Assembly: GCA_928212115.1 (NCBI GenBank)
Contig: CAKMRJ010001112.1
Location: 411,118,862-411,182,861, forward strand
DNA length: 64,000 nucleotides
Direction of reading: 5' to 3'
Source: Lactuca virosa
Taxonomy: Eukaryota > Streptophyta > Magnoliopsida > Asterales > Asteraceae
Below the pieces are notes generated by a model. The model was not told the DNA's origin. It made no database searches and was given only the letters and a program-made list of their open reading frames with translations. Numbering within the stretch: position 1 is the first letter of the stretch; every line of letters begins with the position of its first letter. The position numbers and the translations under genes are program-made. Shown piece after piece: positions 10,736 to 22,225 of this stretch.

Positions 10736-12770
10736 ACCTTGCAAGTTTGTTTAGATTTTTTGATTTTTGGAAATCTTAGTTTTTGAAGAATATGGATAAC
10801 TTCGTTTTGTATAAAAACAACTTCATACATATTTTCTATGACAACTTTATAATTGTTATTTTTTTTATGTGACAAAACTTCCATGCATCTTTTGTCATTT
10901 AAAGTTGTTTTAGAAAAACAAATGTTTTTAATGTGTATGTTGATATGTATGATGTGCATAAACTAGCCAATGACCATTATGTTTGTTGTGCTGTTGTGTT
11001 TGTTGTTTTTATTATAACAATGGTTCTAATAATTTATTTATTCATATGGTATGTAATAAATTAAATAGATTAGTTTTCTTAGTTTATTTTTATAAGTAAC
11101 AGATTAGTTTTTAGAAATAATTTATTTGTAGAAAAATGTTACAAGAAATGAAGTTGGAGCCATTTTTTGAAGACCAAAGAGCAATTTTCGAGAATAGAAA
11201 CATGCTGAAAGTTGGTGACAGTTTTTTAAAAGTGTTACTAATGCTGTTTCTTAAGGGTTGTTGGACTTTTAACGACAGTTGTTGAAATATTTCTTTCAAG
11301 AAAGTTTTCCAATCTTTTGCAAGCAATGAGTGTTTTCTCAAGTGAGAGCTTCTACAACAACATTACAAGAAGATTTGTGATCCCTTAAAATGTCCCTTTA
11401 GGAATGGACTTGGCATTTTCTGTGTTGACTCACAAAAAAATGTCATTAGTTGGTTATGTTTATGCACATTTATTTTTTATGCATGTTTATGTTGTTTATT
11501 TTATGCAATTATTATGTGTGGTTGATAAATTTGCTTTTTCACATGCTAAAATATGTTTTTGGACAAAAATAAATGTCACATAGAGTTTGGTTTTCAAAAT
11601 TTATAATGTGGACATAAGATGTAACAAGTTTTGTTTTAGAATAAAATCCAGTTTTATAAAACCATAATAACGTCAAATTTTGAAATACTCAATTCTAAGT
11701 TTTAAAATGGTGATTTTTGTAACTTATACAAACTCCAAATATGTAAGTAATAAAAGGAAGTTTTATTAAAAATATAAAATGTTCAAATGCACTCAAACTT
11801 AATATCGGTTATTAAAATTAAATCGCGTCAAAATATATAAATACTAGCTCTTTATATAGAATCTTTAAAAAATGATTTTCTTTTTTAAAATTGGTACCAT
11901 GGTTTATTATATGCATGTAGTAACCATGATATCATATGTTTTTAAAAATAGAATTATAAAACATATAAAAGACCCTTTTACAAGCCTTAAATCTATGCAA
12001 TCCATTTTGAAGAACACTCGCATATCTCTTGTATGCACCAGTGGGATAAATGTCACCTAACCGTTTTGTGTTATTTTTTAATGGCCGGGATGTCGTCGCG
12101 ATTTCCAAAACCAAGTTGCACGCCGATTACATATGTTTTTTCAAATTGGATGATTTGATTGGAAATCTTTTTTGATAAAAGTCACCTAAGCAAGAGAGTT
12201 TCGAGGTATAGATGAGATCAAACATGTCTAATTAAATTTGTTATTATCGATCCCATAAATCTAGGAACTATATAGTAGATATAATTGATAATCAATATCT
12301 ATCGGGTTGAATTCAAATAAATGGGATAAATGTCACCTAACCATTTATTGGTTTTGCAACTTGGATCCTAGGATTTGATAATTAATCTTTTTGGAAACTA
12401 TAAGGGTATTAATAATTAAAGAATTTAATTATTGAAAATAATAAATGAATTTTTTTAAAGTTTTGTAGTTAAATAATCTATTCTCATTACCATGAATTGT
12501 CATTTTTCTTTAATGACTTAATAAAACAATAAAATTCAGTAGATACAACTTCAACGAATGATTTCATGTCTTAAGAGACAATCTCGTGAGAGATATGAAA
12601 TTGTATACACTTAAAGGTCCTAGTCTAAAACTATTTGCTTTGAGCAATAAGCCTGAACATGATACCAAGTAAAGGCATCACTGTGATGCTAAAGATGTTT
12701 ATAACATCGAACTAGGAATAGTATAAGGCCAAAAAGAGTCACCTTGTATGATCTAGGAGGCCCATGTTTT
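10736..12770 (+). other. Leader and gag-region remnant of copia H
   Basis: No usable reading frame remains. A duplicated leader module is visible: gggataaatgtcacctaacc occurs at about 12043 and again at about 12322, each followed by related sequence (gttttg ... ttgg ... atttgat). The stretch 12540-12760 (tgagagatatgaaattg and following) looks like decayed gag coding sequence. It is cut at 12770 by copia B. Confidence 0.5.
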
Positions 12771-13625
12771 TGATGGGTTTTATGCAAAACAAATAAACTT
12801 AAACTCTTAAGTGTGCACGCAACCCTAATAATGATCTATGTTTTCTCTATTGAACCTATAACTAAGAACATCAAAAGAAACCCTAAGAACCCTAGGTAAA
12901 TTTCAAAATTACTAAAGAAAAGGTTTAGGGTTACATACCTTTTATTTGTTATAGAAAACAACTAGAATTCTCTTTTGTTGATCTCTTGGAAGCAAGCATC
13001 ACAAGTGTCGTGCCTCTAATGGAATCACACCTAAACTAGCAAGTGGAAAACTATAGAGAGAGGAGAAGAGAGCCAAGATTTCATCCAAGGCTCTTAGAAG
13101 AAAGGCATGGATAAAATTAAGGGGCTATGAACTTCTTATATAGTTGAGGAAACTTGGTGCCAAAGTTAGGGTTAAAGGGATATGCCCTAAATCCTTTGCT
13201 TGGTGACTAAGCAGCCGAAAAACCCTTGTCCAAGGGGCCTTGGACGAAAATTCTAGGCCATCCCTAGAAGTTTTCGTCCACCTGATCTAATGAGGTTCTA
13301 GAGCCTTCCTTCCTCAACTTTCAATGATTAACCAAACAGTCTGTGTACTTTTAATTAATCCAATTAATCCTAAAATTAATTCCAATTAATTCATGATTAA
13401 CTATTAATTAAATGATATGATTTCTAATTAATATATTATTTTCATAATACATTAATAAACCATTTATTTAATTTATTATTCACATAATAAATTAATTTCT
13501 CTCTCTCTCTCTCTAAAAGTCATCATGTCCAATAGCTAGGTTTGAGGGCAACCCAAAAGGACTGTGCTACTATCAATTCAAGTATATAAAAACTTTAGTT
13601 ATGGGATTTGACACCTAATCCAACA
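12771..13625 (-). repeat. 3' LTR of copia B
   Basis: Read on the minus strand it begins TGTTGGATTAGGTGTC and ends AAAACCCATCA, the termini of the C/D/solo family, and is 855 bp long. A splice-donor-like AAAAG|GTATGTAA is conserved with its GT at 12938-12937. A CT microsatellite (13498-13513) is internal. Confidence 0.85.
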
Positions 13626-15280
13626 GTCTCCCACTTGGATAAGTCTATAACTATAATTGTAGTATAAGTTCTGAATCGATCAGCAAATTGTAGCTTCCAA
13701 AAGCTGCTATCGAACTCTGACCCAGTCAGATACGTGTCCTAAGATAAGTGATCATGTAATCCTCCGTTCTGCAAGATATCATTTGAACATGAGACATGGA
13801 ATAGAATCAATCTCATTGTCCAAGACTTTTTTTTTCCTGATTTCTGATTTGTGATGATATATGACTTCTAATTGAACACATCAATTTAGTACTGGCTGAG
13901 GCCAACACTACAAGTCAACACCAAATCACCGAGGGGCCCAAAGATATCATTTTTCCCATTAGGGAAAAGTAACGAATAAAATCTGATTCATATGCTGGTA
14001 TCTTTTACTCATCAAATCATGCAGGACAATACATTCGATAACATCAACTTAATGATGCGTTTACGCATTACCAATGTACAACCGACTTGTAAATTGAAAC
14101 TAATATGTCTCCATTTCAAGATCATAAGATATTATCGTCTCAGAATTACTCGTGATAGATTCCATGAAGTAATTCTCTAAGCGTGGGTTTATACAATACT
14201 TAAATCCCCATTTATAAGTACTCATGAACATTACAACAACATCATTGTTATTTCTAGCACCCTTAGACAATCTACAATCCAATTCATGCAAATCTTAGTT
14301 CACTACTTACTTCCAAAAGTACAAACGACTGTGGAATTTGAATAATCGTATTATTCGGGAAGTAAAACATGCAAAATGAAACAAAATAATAAACTAATTA
14401 ACTATGGTCTCAAACCTATTGAATATAAATAATCTCTATTATTTAATCACCATAACAATTAGGACTTTATTCAATGTATAATGTTTCGAGCAATCAACTA
14501 ACACTTGAACTAAACTACGTCAGTCATGCCATGTTATAAACATGCATACTATGCCTCTCTATGGTCCTTCCTTTGTGAATAGATCAATTGAACATTATTC
14601 CAATGATGCTCATTTCACATATCCAAATTCCTATTACTGTCTAAAATGAATTGGAATTCCAACCTTACATACATTGACCATTTGTGATGTCGAGGCTTCA
14701 AAGTCATAGAGATTGAACTAACAGTATTACAGAATGTCTAATTGGAAATTTGTTACTAGAATCAATTTCATGAAGGTTCAAGTTCAAGGTACACTCCTTG
14801 AACACTTGTCTTGCATTTAAGTTTCCAATTCATGTAGACTTAAAAATCAACTCCCATTATGGAAACTTTCCTATATTCCCATATGACCATCAATTCTAAT
14901 CAAGAATCATCTTAATCTAAAATCATGTCACTATGGCCCATCCAAATTAATACCACACTTCTAGCTATCAACAAGCAACTAGTCCTTATTAAACCTCAAA
15001 ATGTTCTTGACAGTTGTTTAACAACTCTCTTCGAAAAAATTCCAATCCGTTTCCTCTCAATACTCAAGGTATTTGGAAAAACCAGAATACGTGAATATTA
15101 TAGCATATGTAATCAATCCTATATCCAAAGCATATGGGACTCAATTCATTATGTCTCACATAAAGATTTCATATCTGTTCAATCTCTTGCTATAATATGT
15201 CCATATATAGAATTTCCTATATTGAACCATTTCAAGATGATCTTAATATACGTCTATGACTAATTTCTATGACTAAGTTG
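12771..15280 (-). mobile_element. Reversed copia fragment B (3' half)
   Basis: On the minus strand this has an internal 3' region followed by a 3' LTR. The PPT (gtgggagac) touches the LTR start at 13625. The internal part (13626-15280) aligns in reverse with the 3' non-coding region of copia D; for example 14570-14620 matches 54850-54905, and the cgtaaacgcatc block at about 14045-14070 matches about 55645. No coding frame is usable. The 5' half is absent: it is cut exactly where copia C begins and does not resume after C. B is a relative of C, D and the solo LTR. Confidence 0.75.
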
Positions 15281-16070
15281 TGTTGGATTAGGTGTCTAAG
15301 CCCATAACTATAATTGGTATGTTCTTGACCCAATAGTAGCATGGTCCTTTTGGGTTCCCTTCACTATAGCAATTTGATAGGGTGAATTATGGAGAAAGAG
15401 GTTAATTGTGATTTATTATTATATTATAATTATAATATATTAATTTATAAATCATATTATTTAATTAGTATTGACCATAAATTAATTTGGAATTAATTTG
15501 GTGATCAAAAGAGACTGATTAAATTACGGGGACTGATATTACAATTATCTGATAGTTGCAAGTTGGACTTATGGATCCCTAGGAAGGGGTGGACGAAATT
15601 ATATGTGTAGCCCACATAGATTTCGTCCAAAAGGGGCATTGTGGAAGGATCTACTCGACTGCTTAAGGCTTAAGCAATCAGATTAGGGTTTTACCTGAAA
15701 CCCTAGCAGCTCAGGTATATAAGGAACCCCTTGGCTCCTTGAAATCGGTGAATGCAATTAAGAAAAGAACCCTAGCCGATTTTATAGCCTCCATTACCTC
15801 TCTCATATTCTTCCAATTGCTACTTGGTGTTTGTGACTCATTAGAGGCGTAACAATTGAGGCATTAAGCTCTTGAAGGTCGAGATCTACAAGCTACAAGG
15901 AAAAGGTATTCATCTAACTTTGTCTTAGTTATAAATTTCGAAAATTGCATGCTAGACTAGCGTTTATGCTTTGGATAATAATTTGCATGTATAACTTGAG
16001 AAAAACCTAGATCCAAAGCATTAGGGTTGCATGTACACCATAGGAATGTTGTAGTGCTCAAAACCCATCA
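15281..16070 (+). repeat. 5' LTR of copia C
   Basis: It is colinear with 27106-27895 over 790 bp with scattered substitutions. A TATA box (tatataa, 15716-15722) marks the promoter. A donor-like GAAAAG|GTATTC lies at 15905/15906, about 190 nt after the TATA box and 165 nt before the LTR end, so transcripts should contain it. Confidence 0.92.
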
Positions 16071-16071
16071 G

Positions 16072-16083
16072 TGATATCAGAGC
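16072..16083 (+). promoter_or_regulatory. Primer-binding site of copia C
   Basis: The sequence tgatatcagagc starts 1 nt after the LTR and differs at one base from TGGTATCAGAGC, the initiator tRNA-Met complement used by copia D and gypsy F here. Confidence 0.85.
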
Positions 16084-16165
16084 TTAGGGTGTTTTTCTGT
16101 TGTATGATGCAACTGTGTTGTTTTCAAAGCTGGAAAAGTTTCTATTTTTGGCCTCTGACTGGTGG

Positions 16166-16237
16166 ACTCGACGAGTCCTATGAAGGAACTCGACGAGTAG
16201 GACCAACTCGACGATTCCATACCCTGACTCGACGAGT
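16166..16237. repeat. Cluster of four ACTCGACGAGT near-palindromes
   Basis: Copies lie at 16166-16176, 16188-16198, 16206-16216 (last arm altered to gatt) and 16227-16237, spaced 18-22 nt. Each has arms ACTCG/CGAGT around one central base. The cluster starts 96 nt after the LTR end. The corresponding cluster in copia D is at 49773-49855 with a C or G centre. Confidence 0.9.
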
Positions 16238-16700
16238 TGGTTCATGAGATGGCAGATTTTTCGGATTTTTGGCCTAAATTAGATTTGGATAATTACCATA
16301 AACTGTTTTGACTGATAAAATTCGAATTTTCTATTATGGTAATGATTATCCTCATCTAATTGAAAGATAATGGTCAAATTTTAAGATAATTACAAGATTA
16401 TGTGATAAATTTATTATTTGTAAAATTTGATTTGTATTTATCTTACCAACTTAAATTATTTATGAAAACCTAGATCCAAGATTATGGTCAAATTTTGATA
16501 AAGATAAGATTATATGACTAATTTAAATTATTTTAAAATTTGATCTAGAAGGTTTTGAAAAGTTTCAATACTTGCCCTCAAGTTTTGGAATTTAAAATTG
16601 ATTAAAAAGTTTTAATTTTGAAATATTCAATTCTAAAAACCTAGTGTTTTAAAAGTTTAAAATACAACCTTTATACTATTATAATATTAAAAGCTTAATA

Positions 16701-16702
<2 letters not shown>

Positions 16703-16766
<64 letters not shown>
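16703..16766. repeat. (TA)n microsatellite in copia C leader
   Basis: This is an uninterrupted TA run of about 64 nt. Copia D has only a short tatatatatg at the same leader position (about 50413), so the repeat expanded in C. Open frames through it are artefacts. Confidence 0.95.
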
Positions 16767-16768
<2 letters not shown>

Positions 16769-16972
16769 ATGAGTCAGTCTTACCATTAGTAGGCCTCATT
16801 CCCAAAGCTGGTCTATAAGGGGTGTTTAAGGAAGCGGCCTGTAAAATGACCGTCATTAGGTATCCACTCTTACCCACCGCACTCTTGACTAGTGAATGGT
16901 CGTTAGCCGAACGGGTAGGATAGGACATTAATTCCTCATTAATAAGTATAATGAATATTATAAAGTAACTAA

Positions 16973-17890
16973 GGTAGTGTTTGTTTTTTGTTTGCAGATC
17001 TGCGTGGCCCCTTCTGTCTGCGCCGCGCAGACCACACGCAGACATTAGCCTTCGCAGACTGTTTGTTTTTTTGAAGACTGCAGACCTAAAAATGTCTGCG
17101 CGCCCTCTTCTTGGCGCAGATGTGGACCAGAGTCTTCTAACATCTTCAGACATCTTCTAGCCTAAAAAAACATACATATCTTTATTTCTTTTAAGTTTTT
17201 TTTTTTAATTTATATTTTTTCCAACTTTATTAATGATAAACAATTTGAAAAAAAAAATTACAAACTTTAAAAAAAAAACGTTCGACAATACAAACATGAT
17301 ATTTTTGACAAATTTATAAATAAAGATTTATTACAATAATAGTCGTTGAAGTTGTTTATATAAATATGAAAAAAAATCATAATATTTTCTTATATTTTTT
17401 TGCCAAATTTTGTAAAACATTATTTAATACAGTATCATCAATTTCTCGAGAAAATATTTATGGTACGTTTTTAATGGATTTAATTGAGAAAATCGAAGTT
17501 TATTTCCATCCATTTATGTATCAAATTCTTTGATCACTAATTATAATGTTTAGTTATAACTTTGCAACCAAAGTTGTTGGTTTTTATCAAATATATACGT
17601 TAATTCATACCATTTTTATTTTTATTTTTTATACAATAATACATAAAAGTTGATCTAGATTCGTTAATTATTTATAACAAAGCCATAAAAATATTAAAAA
17701 ATCACTTTGAAGTTTAAAAAAATCAGTTTATTTAGATTTCAGTTTATTTTAGTAGCCCGCAGATGTTAAAAAAATAAACAGTCTTCTTTTTTCAGACTGC
17801 AGACGTTTGGTCCACCTCTTCTACTGCAGAGGTCTACAGATGTGGTCCGCAGACTGCAGACATTTTGTCTCAGAAAAAACAAACAACACC
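16973..17890. mobile_element. PIF/Harbinger-type non-autonomous element (918 bp)
   Basis: TAA is duplicated on both sides (16970-16972 and 17891-17893). The ends are inverted repeats: left ggtagtgtttgttttttg, complement of right ggtgttgtttgttttttc. The empty site (aagtaactaaa) is visible in copia D at about 50625-50635. Subterminal regions are rich in gcagac/gtctgc words, including the near-palindrome gtctgcgccgcgcagac at 17016-17032. No transposase is encoded, so it depends on an element elsewhere. Its termini share the GTTTGTTT core with the full Harbinger element just downstream. Confidence 0.85.
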
Positions 17891-17996
17891 TAAATGTTTT
17901 TACAAATTCCCAATCTTAGTTACTTTAGGAAAAATGTGAAAATGATGCTATTCCATGAAATTGCAGTTTGCACATTGTCAAAGTCATTAGTGGATC

Positions 17997-18017
17997 GTGT
18001 GTGGTTAACCGACACAC
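17997..18017 (+). promoter_or_regulatory. Leader hairpin module with GGTTAACC loop (copia C)
   Basis: Stem gtgtgt and acacac enclose the loop ggttaaccg, which contains the 8-nt palindrome GGTTAACC. The Harbinger element begins 4 nt later, at the TAA after the stem. A second version lies at 21837-21853 (tgtgg / loop ttaaccg / ccaca). Copia D has the same module at 50737-50757 and 50818-50838. The hairpin is visible in sequence; any function is inferred. Confidence 0.55.
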
Positions 18018-18376
18018 TAAGGGGCTGTTTGGCAGGATCTGAATTTTTAAGATCTGAATTTTTAAGAGATCTGAATTTTTAAGAGGGTCTGAAATTTTAA
18101 GAGCTGAATGTTTAACATGCTGTTTGGTTGGGACATCTGAATTGCTGTGCTGAATTATTAAAATGACCATTTTACCCTTCTGTTTTATTTTTTTATTGAA
18201 TTCAAGTGTTTGTTTAGAAAATAACCTAATAAATTTCTTAAATACATATTAAAAAAAATATAAACACCATATAAATCCCAAATTTTTTAGCATAAATCAA
18301 AATTAAACACAAATCCAAATCAAACATAAATATTTTTAAATCCACAAAATCATACTAAAATCCTACAAATTTAATT

Positions 18377-19603
18377 TCATCCCAATTGATTCGCAATCTG
18401 GTCACACAAATTATCCATGTATTCATTGCCTTGTGAACCCCATTCCGTATCGTCTACTTTTTGGCCATCATTCTCTCCCCCTTGTGCTTGACCATTGTTC
18501 TCCTCGAATGCCATAAATAACTCATCATGAATATCGCATTTCCTTGCGAAATTGTGGACTGCAAAACAAGCAATGACTATCTCTTTGCACTGAAAAAGGA
18601 AAAGGAGTCATTCGCTTTAGGATTGGGAATCTCGCCTTCAAAACACCGTAAGCACGTTCAATAACATTTCTGAGTTGCGCATGTGCATAATTGAATTTTT
18701 TCTTCATTAGTTAACGTACGTCGCCGTCGATAATCGGCTAACCAATACCTCGTGTTGCGGTAAGGAGTCATAAATCCACGAGTGTTGGTGTATGCAGCAT
18801 CGCAAAGGTAATATTTATCTATACACATGAGTGAAGGAAGTATTGTATATAGAAATTTAAATTCGTATTTTAGAATAAATTTAAAAAGAATTACAAACCT
18901 GGAGGAGGGAACAGAAAGCCTGAAGTCGGGTTAAATGCAACTTCTTTCAAAACTCGCGAATCATGTGTTATACCCTCCCAACCGGCCCATACGAATGTGA
19001 ATATCATATTAAAATCACAAATTCCTAAAACATTTTGAAAGCATTCACCTTTTCCTCTTCCCATGTAGCGAGTTTGTTGATCAGCAGGCACGACTGCATG
19101 TACAAGAGTTCCATCTAACACACCTATTGCTCCAGGAAAGATTTCTTTAGCCTACAATGTCTCTCTGAGGAATTCACGGTTGCGTTAGAATTCGTTGGCA
19201 CTATAACTTCTTTTGCAAAAATCGTCATTGCATTTAGCACCTCATGAAAGCATCTATGAACTGTTTCTGTGGAGTGTTGAAACCTTCGTTTGATAATCCT
19301 GAACCGTTTATTATGTGCTATAGTTTTCAAGAACATAGCCATCTTTTCTTCAACGCTTATATGTCTACTACTTTGCAACCAATTGTTTCGTCTAAAATGA
19401 TTGCATAAAAATAAATACGCTTCACGTGAAAGACGCATCAACTCATGACATTATGTAGAAGTTCCATGTAACAATTCTTGTGTATGTTGATGAACGCTCA
19501 TTTCCGAATCATTATCAATTGCCCTTCCAATTATATTGGATGCTAGATTCAACCAATAGCAACATAGTAAAATGAAAAATGCAAATTCTTCATCCGAATC
19601 CAT
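18377..19603 (-). pseudogene. Harbinger DDE transposase (pseudogene)
   Basis: This is the nuclease that would cut and paste the transposon. ATG at 19603 begins MDSDEEFAF; the N-terminal region has HQHTQELLHGT and LSREAYLFLCNHFRR. The catalytic triad is readable: D in VLDGTLVHAVV (codon 19115-19113), D in THDSRVL (18962-18960) and E in NVIERAYGVL (18659-18657). A short intron (about 18898-18819, GT...AG) separates FLFPPP from DKYYLCDAAYTNTRG. Damage: TAA at 19453-19451; loss of one base near 19147 just before the first catalytic D; an extra A in the run at 18701-18696; loss of two bases near 18579. Beyond these the family C-terminus (HNFARKCDIHDELFMAF) continues to a stop at 18377, well past the first frame end. 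The Myb-like gene lies upstream in the same orientation. Confidence 0.88.
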
Positions 19604-19857
19604 AAGCAATCTGTTATTTTGAAAATACATAACAATTATATTAACAACGTATAACATAAAAATTCATCCAAAACATCAAGTCATTCATGTCATAAAAATC
19701 TAGTAATCGAAAACATCAAGTAATCGAAAACATCAAGTCATTCATGTCATATAAAAATCTAGTTCAAACCAAACATCAAGTAATCCAAAAAAACCATCTA
19801 GTTCAAACCAAACATCTAGTTATCCAAAAAAAACATCAAAACATTCAAAACATCTAC

Positions 19858-20805
19858 TTAGCGAAACATTCCATAATGTGCTCCAACAGTCTTGACCCAA
19901 TTCTCACAAATAGCTGGATCAATGGTTAACCACACGTGCCTCTTATCCGCACCTTCACCAAAAAGAGCAACAACAGTAGTGTATCTTGGATCAAATATTC
20001 CCCATCCTAACTTCTCCAACTTTTCCATACATGCATCCAAATTTGAAGAAGTATGATTTTCCACAAATATTTTAGCAACTGTGGCAATATCTTCCCCGAT
20101 TTCAAGAAATCTTGAATTCGATGCATCTTTACCCTTATCTTTACTTTTATTTTGACTCTTTGCCGTATCTGTAGTCTTTTGTTTTTTTTTGATTGAGCGG
20201 ATGACTCGTCACTGAGACCTACAGTTTCTTGTTGAGTGCAATCGATGTCATCAAAGTCATGGAAACTATAGTGACTTGACTCTTGAGTAGGACGGGGAAG
20301 GGTAAAAGTTGGTCCCTAACTATGAATGCCTGTCGCACTCGCGCCTTCAAACAATTGTGTACAAAGGTCGGGGAAGGGTAGTGACAATCTTCTCAAACTT
20401 TCAACATGTTTGTTCGACTGCTTGAAAATTATTATACTAGATTATTAAAGCCTAATAATAATTTTTTATTATAAAAATACAAAATACCTTCATTTCTAGT
20501 TGCCATTCTTCTTCTGAAAGGTTAAAGGTGTTGGTTACAGGATTATAAACATTCCCGGTTTTGTTTTTTAACTTCAACCAAGCTGAAAACTTTGACATTA
20601 AGTAATCGTATCGATTCTTCATTTGCTTTTGGTCCACAAAAAAATTATGTTCTTTTGCTAATTTTTCAGCTACAATCCTCCAAGAGAGTGCTTTCAAACT
20701 ACCCCCTTCCCGACCATTAACCGTAATTTCTTGCAAACATGCTTCCAAAAAAGCTCTTTCAATAGCTTCTACCTTCCAACTAATCCTAGGCTTCTTTTGT
20801 GACAT
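19858..20805 (-). pseudogene. Harbinger Myb/SANT-like accessory protein (pseudogene)
   Basis: This is the second gene of PIF/Harbinger elements; the family protein binds DNA and helps bring transposase to the nucleus and transposon ends (established for the superfamily). Exon 1 (20805-20488) begins MSQKKPRISWKVEAIE and has the trihelix-like Myb/SANT pattern with W residues (SWKVE, LSWRIVAEKL, KFSAWLKLK). The intron 20487-20418 has GT...AG ends. Exon 2 continues with an acidic/serine linker, a lysine-rich stretch (AKSQNKSKDKGKD, a possible nuclear signal) and a conserved C-terminus (KLEKLGWGI ... WVKTVGAHYGMFR), stopping at 19858. Damage: TAG at 20318-20316 and a run of nine A (20190-20182) that breaks the frame by one base. 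Only these two lesions are seen, fewer than in the transposase. Confidence 0.85.
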
Positions 20806-20819
20806 GTCTAGTATAATTT

Positions 20820-21130
20820 CAATAACAAATCAACATATAACAACACAAATCAGCACATAACAATATAAATCAGCACATAACAACAACAATTAAGGCATAA
20901 ACAACAAAAATTAACGCATAATCAGCACATAACAACAACAATTAACGCATAAACGGCAAAAATTAACACATAATCAACACATAACAGCAACAATTAACGC
21001 AGAAACAACAAAAATTAACGCATAATCAGCACATAACAGCAACAATTAACGCATAAACAACAAAAATTAACGCAAAATCAGCACATAACAGCACAAATGG
21101 GCACATAACAACACAAATCATCACAAATCA
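20820..21130. repeat. ~52-bp minisatellite upstream of the Myb-like gene
   Basis: About five imperfect units built from attaacgcataatcagcac and cataacagcaacaattaacg lie directly upstream of the Myb-like gene start, in what would be its promoter or 5' UTR. Decayed copies (aacaacatatttcagc) continue to about 21240. From 21240 to 21773 there is only non-coding subterminal sequence, with purine/pyrimidine-biased frames that I do not accept as genes. Confidence 0.8.
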
Positions 21131-22225
21131 GCAACATATTTCAACAAATGAACAACATATTTCAGCATTACAACATATTTTAGAAATCAACTAGAAATCA
21201 AGTCTCATATTTCAGTAATCAACATAATTTAAGTAATCAATGAAGGTATTTCAGATTATAAATATCACATAAAAAAACAACAATAGATTTTGACGAACAA
21301 CAGGGGAAACGAGAAAAAACACATCAGAAAAAAAAAACCAAACAACGAGGGCTGATGTCTTCCCCGATTTGAAGCAACATCAGAAAAAAAAACGAGAAAA
21401 AAAGAGGAGAAAAGAGAAGGAAAACAAACCTGATGTCGATGCTGGTGCTGGAGTCGGAAATGGCGAGGGCTGCGATGGTAGGAGATGGCGATAGGGAGGG
21501 CTGCAACGGCGGCAGGAGATGGCGATAGGGAGGATGTTCTTGGTGGCGTGAGTATCAAGGCTGGAAGCGAGAGACACAGGAAGCGAGAGAAGCAGCCGAA
21601 CACAAAAGGATTAGGGCGATTTTTTTGAAATTTCAGATGGGCTTCCAAGTCTGAATCTGTAAGTGATAAATTCAGATTAAGAGCCCGAAATAAGATGTAA
21701 ACAAACGGTCTGAATCTTACCGATTCAGACCTACCCCTTATTAAGTGGTATTAAGATGCAAACAAACGGGGCCTAACATGGACTAACAACGGTGGCAAAA
21801 GGTAGCTCGAGAATTATCATAGATCAATGGAGCATCTGTGGTTAACCGCCACATTGATTTGGTGGTAAATGACTCGAGAGTACCAAGCTAATTTGCATGG
21901 TTATTCACACCTTGTTTGTGATCCTCGGTATCCCAATCACAAACTTGAAGGGCATAATCAAGATTAAACATGTAATTGAAAAGTTCAATGAATCTCAAAA
22001 TAATCTAGGAATTTCATTTCATTTAAAACCTAATTGTTCATTTCATTTTTCGTGGTGGAATTGGTAAATCGTCATTTACCTACATTCATATAATTTGCAA
22101 TTGGATTACGTCATCCCTCTTCCGAATTGTGAATTATAGTGTTGGGTCCTATCCTTAATATTTCATTTGGGTGTTATATTAAGGATTGCTTATCTAATCA
22201 AAACTTTGTCTCTTTTCTTTTTTAG

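Larger units (their letters stand above)
18021..21773 (-). mobile_element. Full-length but inactivated PIF/Harbinger transposon
   Basis: TAA is duplicated on both sides (18018-18020 and 21774-21776), and the empty site cacactaacgtggac exists in copia D at about 50753. Terminal inverted repeats start ggggctgtttgg and, from the other end, ggccccgtttgt. It carries the two genes typical of the superfamily: a DDE transposase and a Myb/SANT-like protein, both on the minus strand and both broken. Left subterminal DNA repeats gatctgaatttttaaga three times; the right end repeats ttcagac/gattcaga words, candidate transposase-binding sites. Confidence 0.93.
15906..22225 (+). other. Putative leader intron of copia C ending at the gag ATG
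   Basis: The donor AAAAG|GTATTC lies in the LTR. The acceptor is a pyrimidine tract (tctcttttcttttttag) whose AG is immediately followed by the gag ATG at 22226. The same arrangement occurs in copia D. The intron would contain the end of the LTR, the PBS, the palindrome cluster, a microsatellite and both nested DNA transposons. Splicing is inferred from sequence only. Confidence 0.5.

Noticed and set aside
14925..15263. 112-codon plus-strand frame
   Set aside because: It lies in the reversed 3' region of copia B and has no recognisable motif or matching frame in D.
16695..17153. Minus-strand frame with a long Tyr-Ile tail
   Set aside because: The tail is the translated TA microsatellite and the rest crosses the MITE end; no conserved domain.
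19152..19154. TAG as a nonsense change in the Harbinger transposase
   Set aside because: It is only in frame if the one-base loss next to it is ignored; restoring the expected reading shows the frameshift, not the TAG, is the lesion.
21265..21648. Overlapping Ser/Pro- and Phe-rich frames near the right end of the Harbinger element
   Set aside because: They overlap in three frames in a pyrimidine-rich subterminal stretch; composition artefact.
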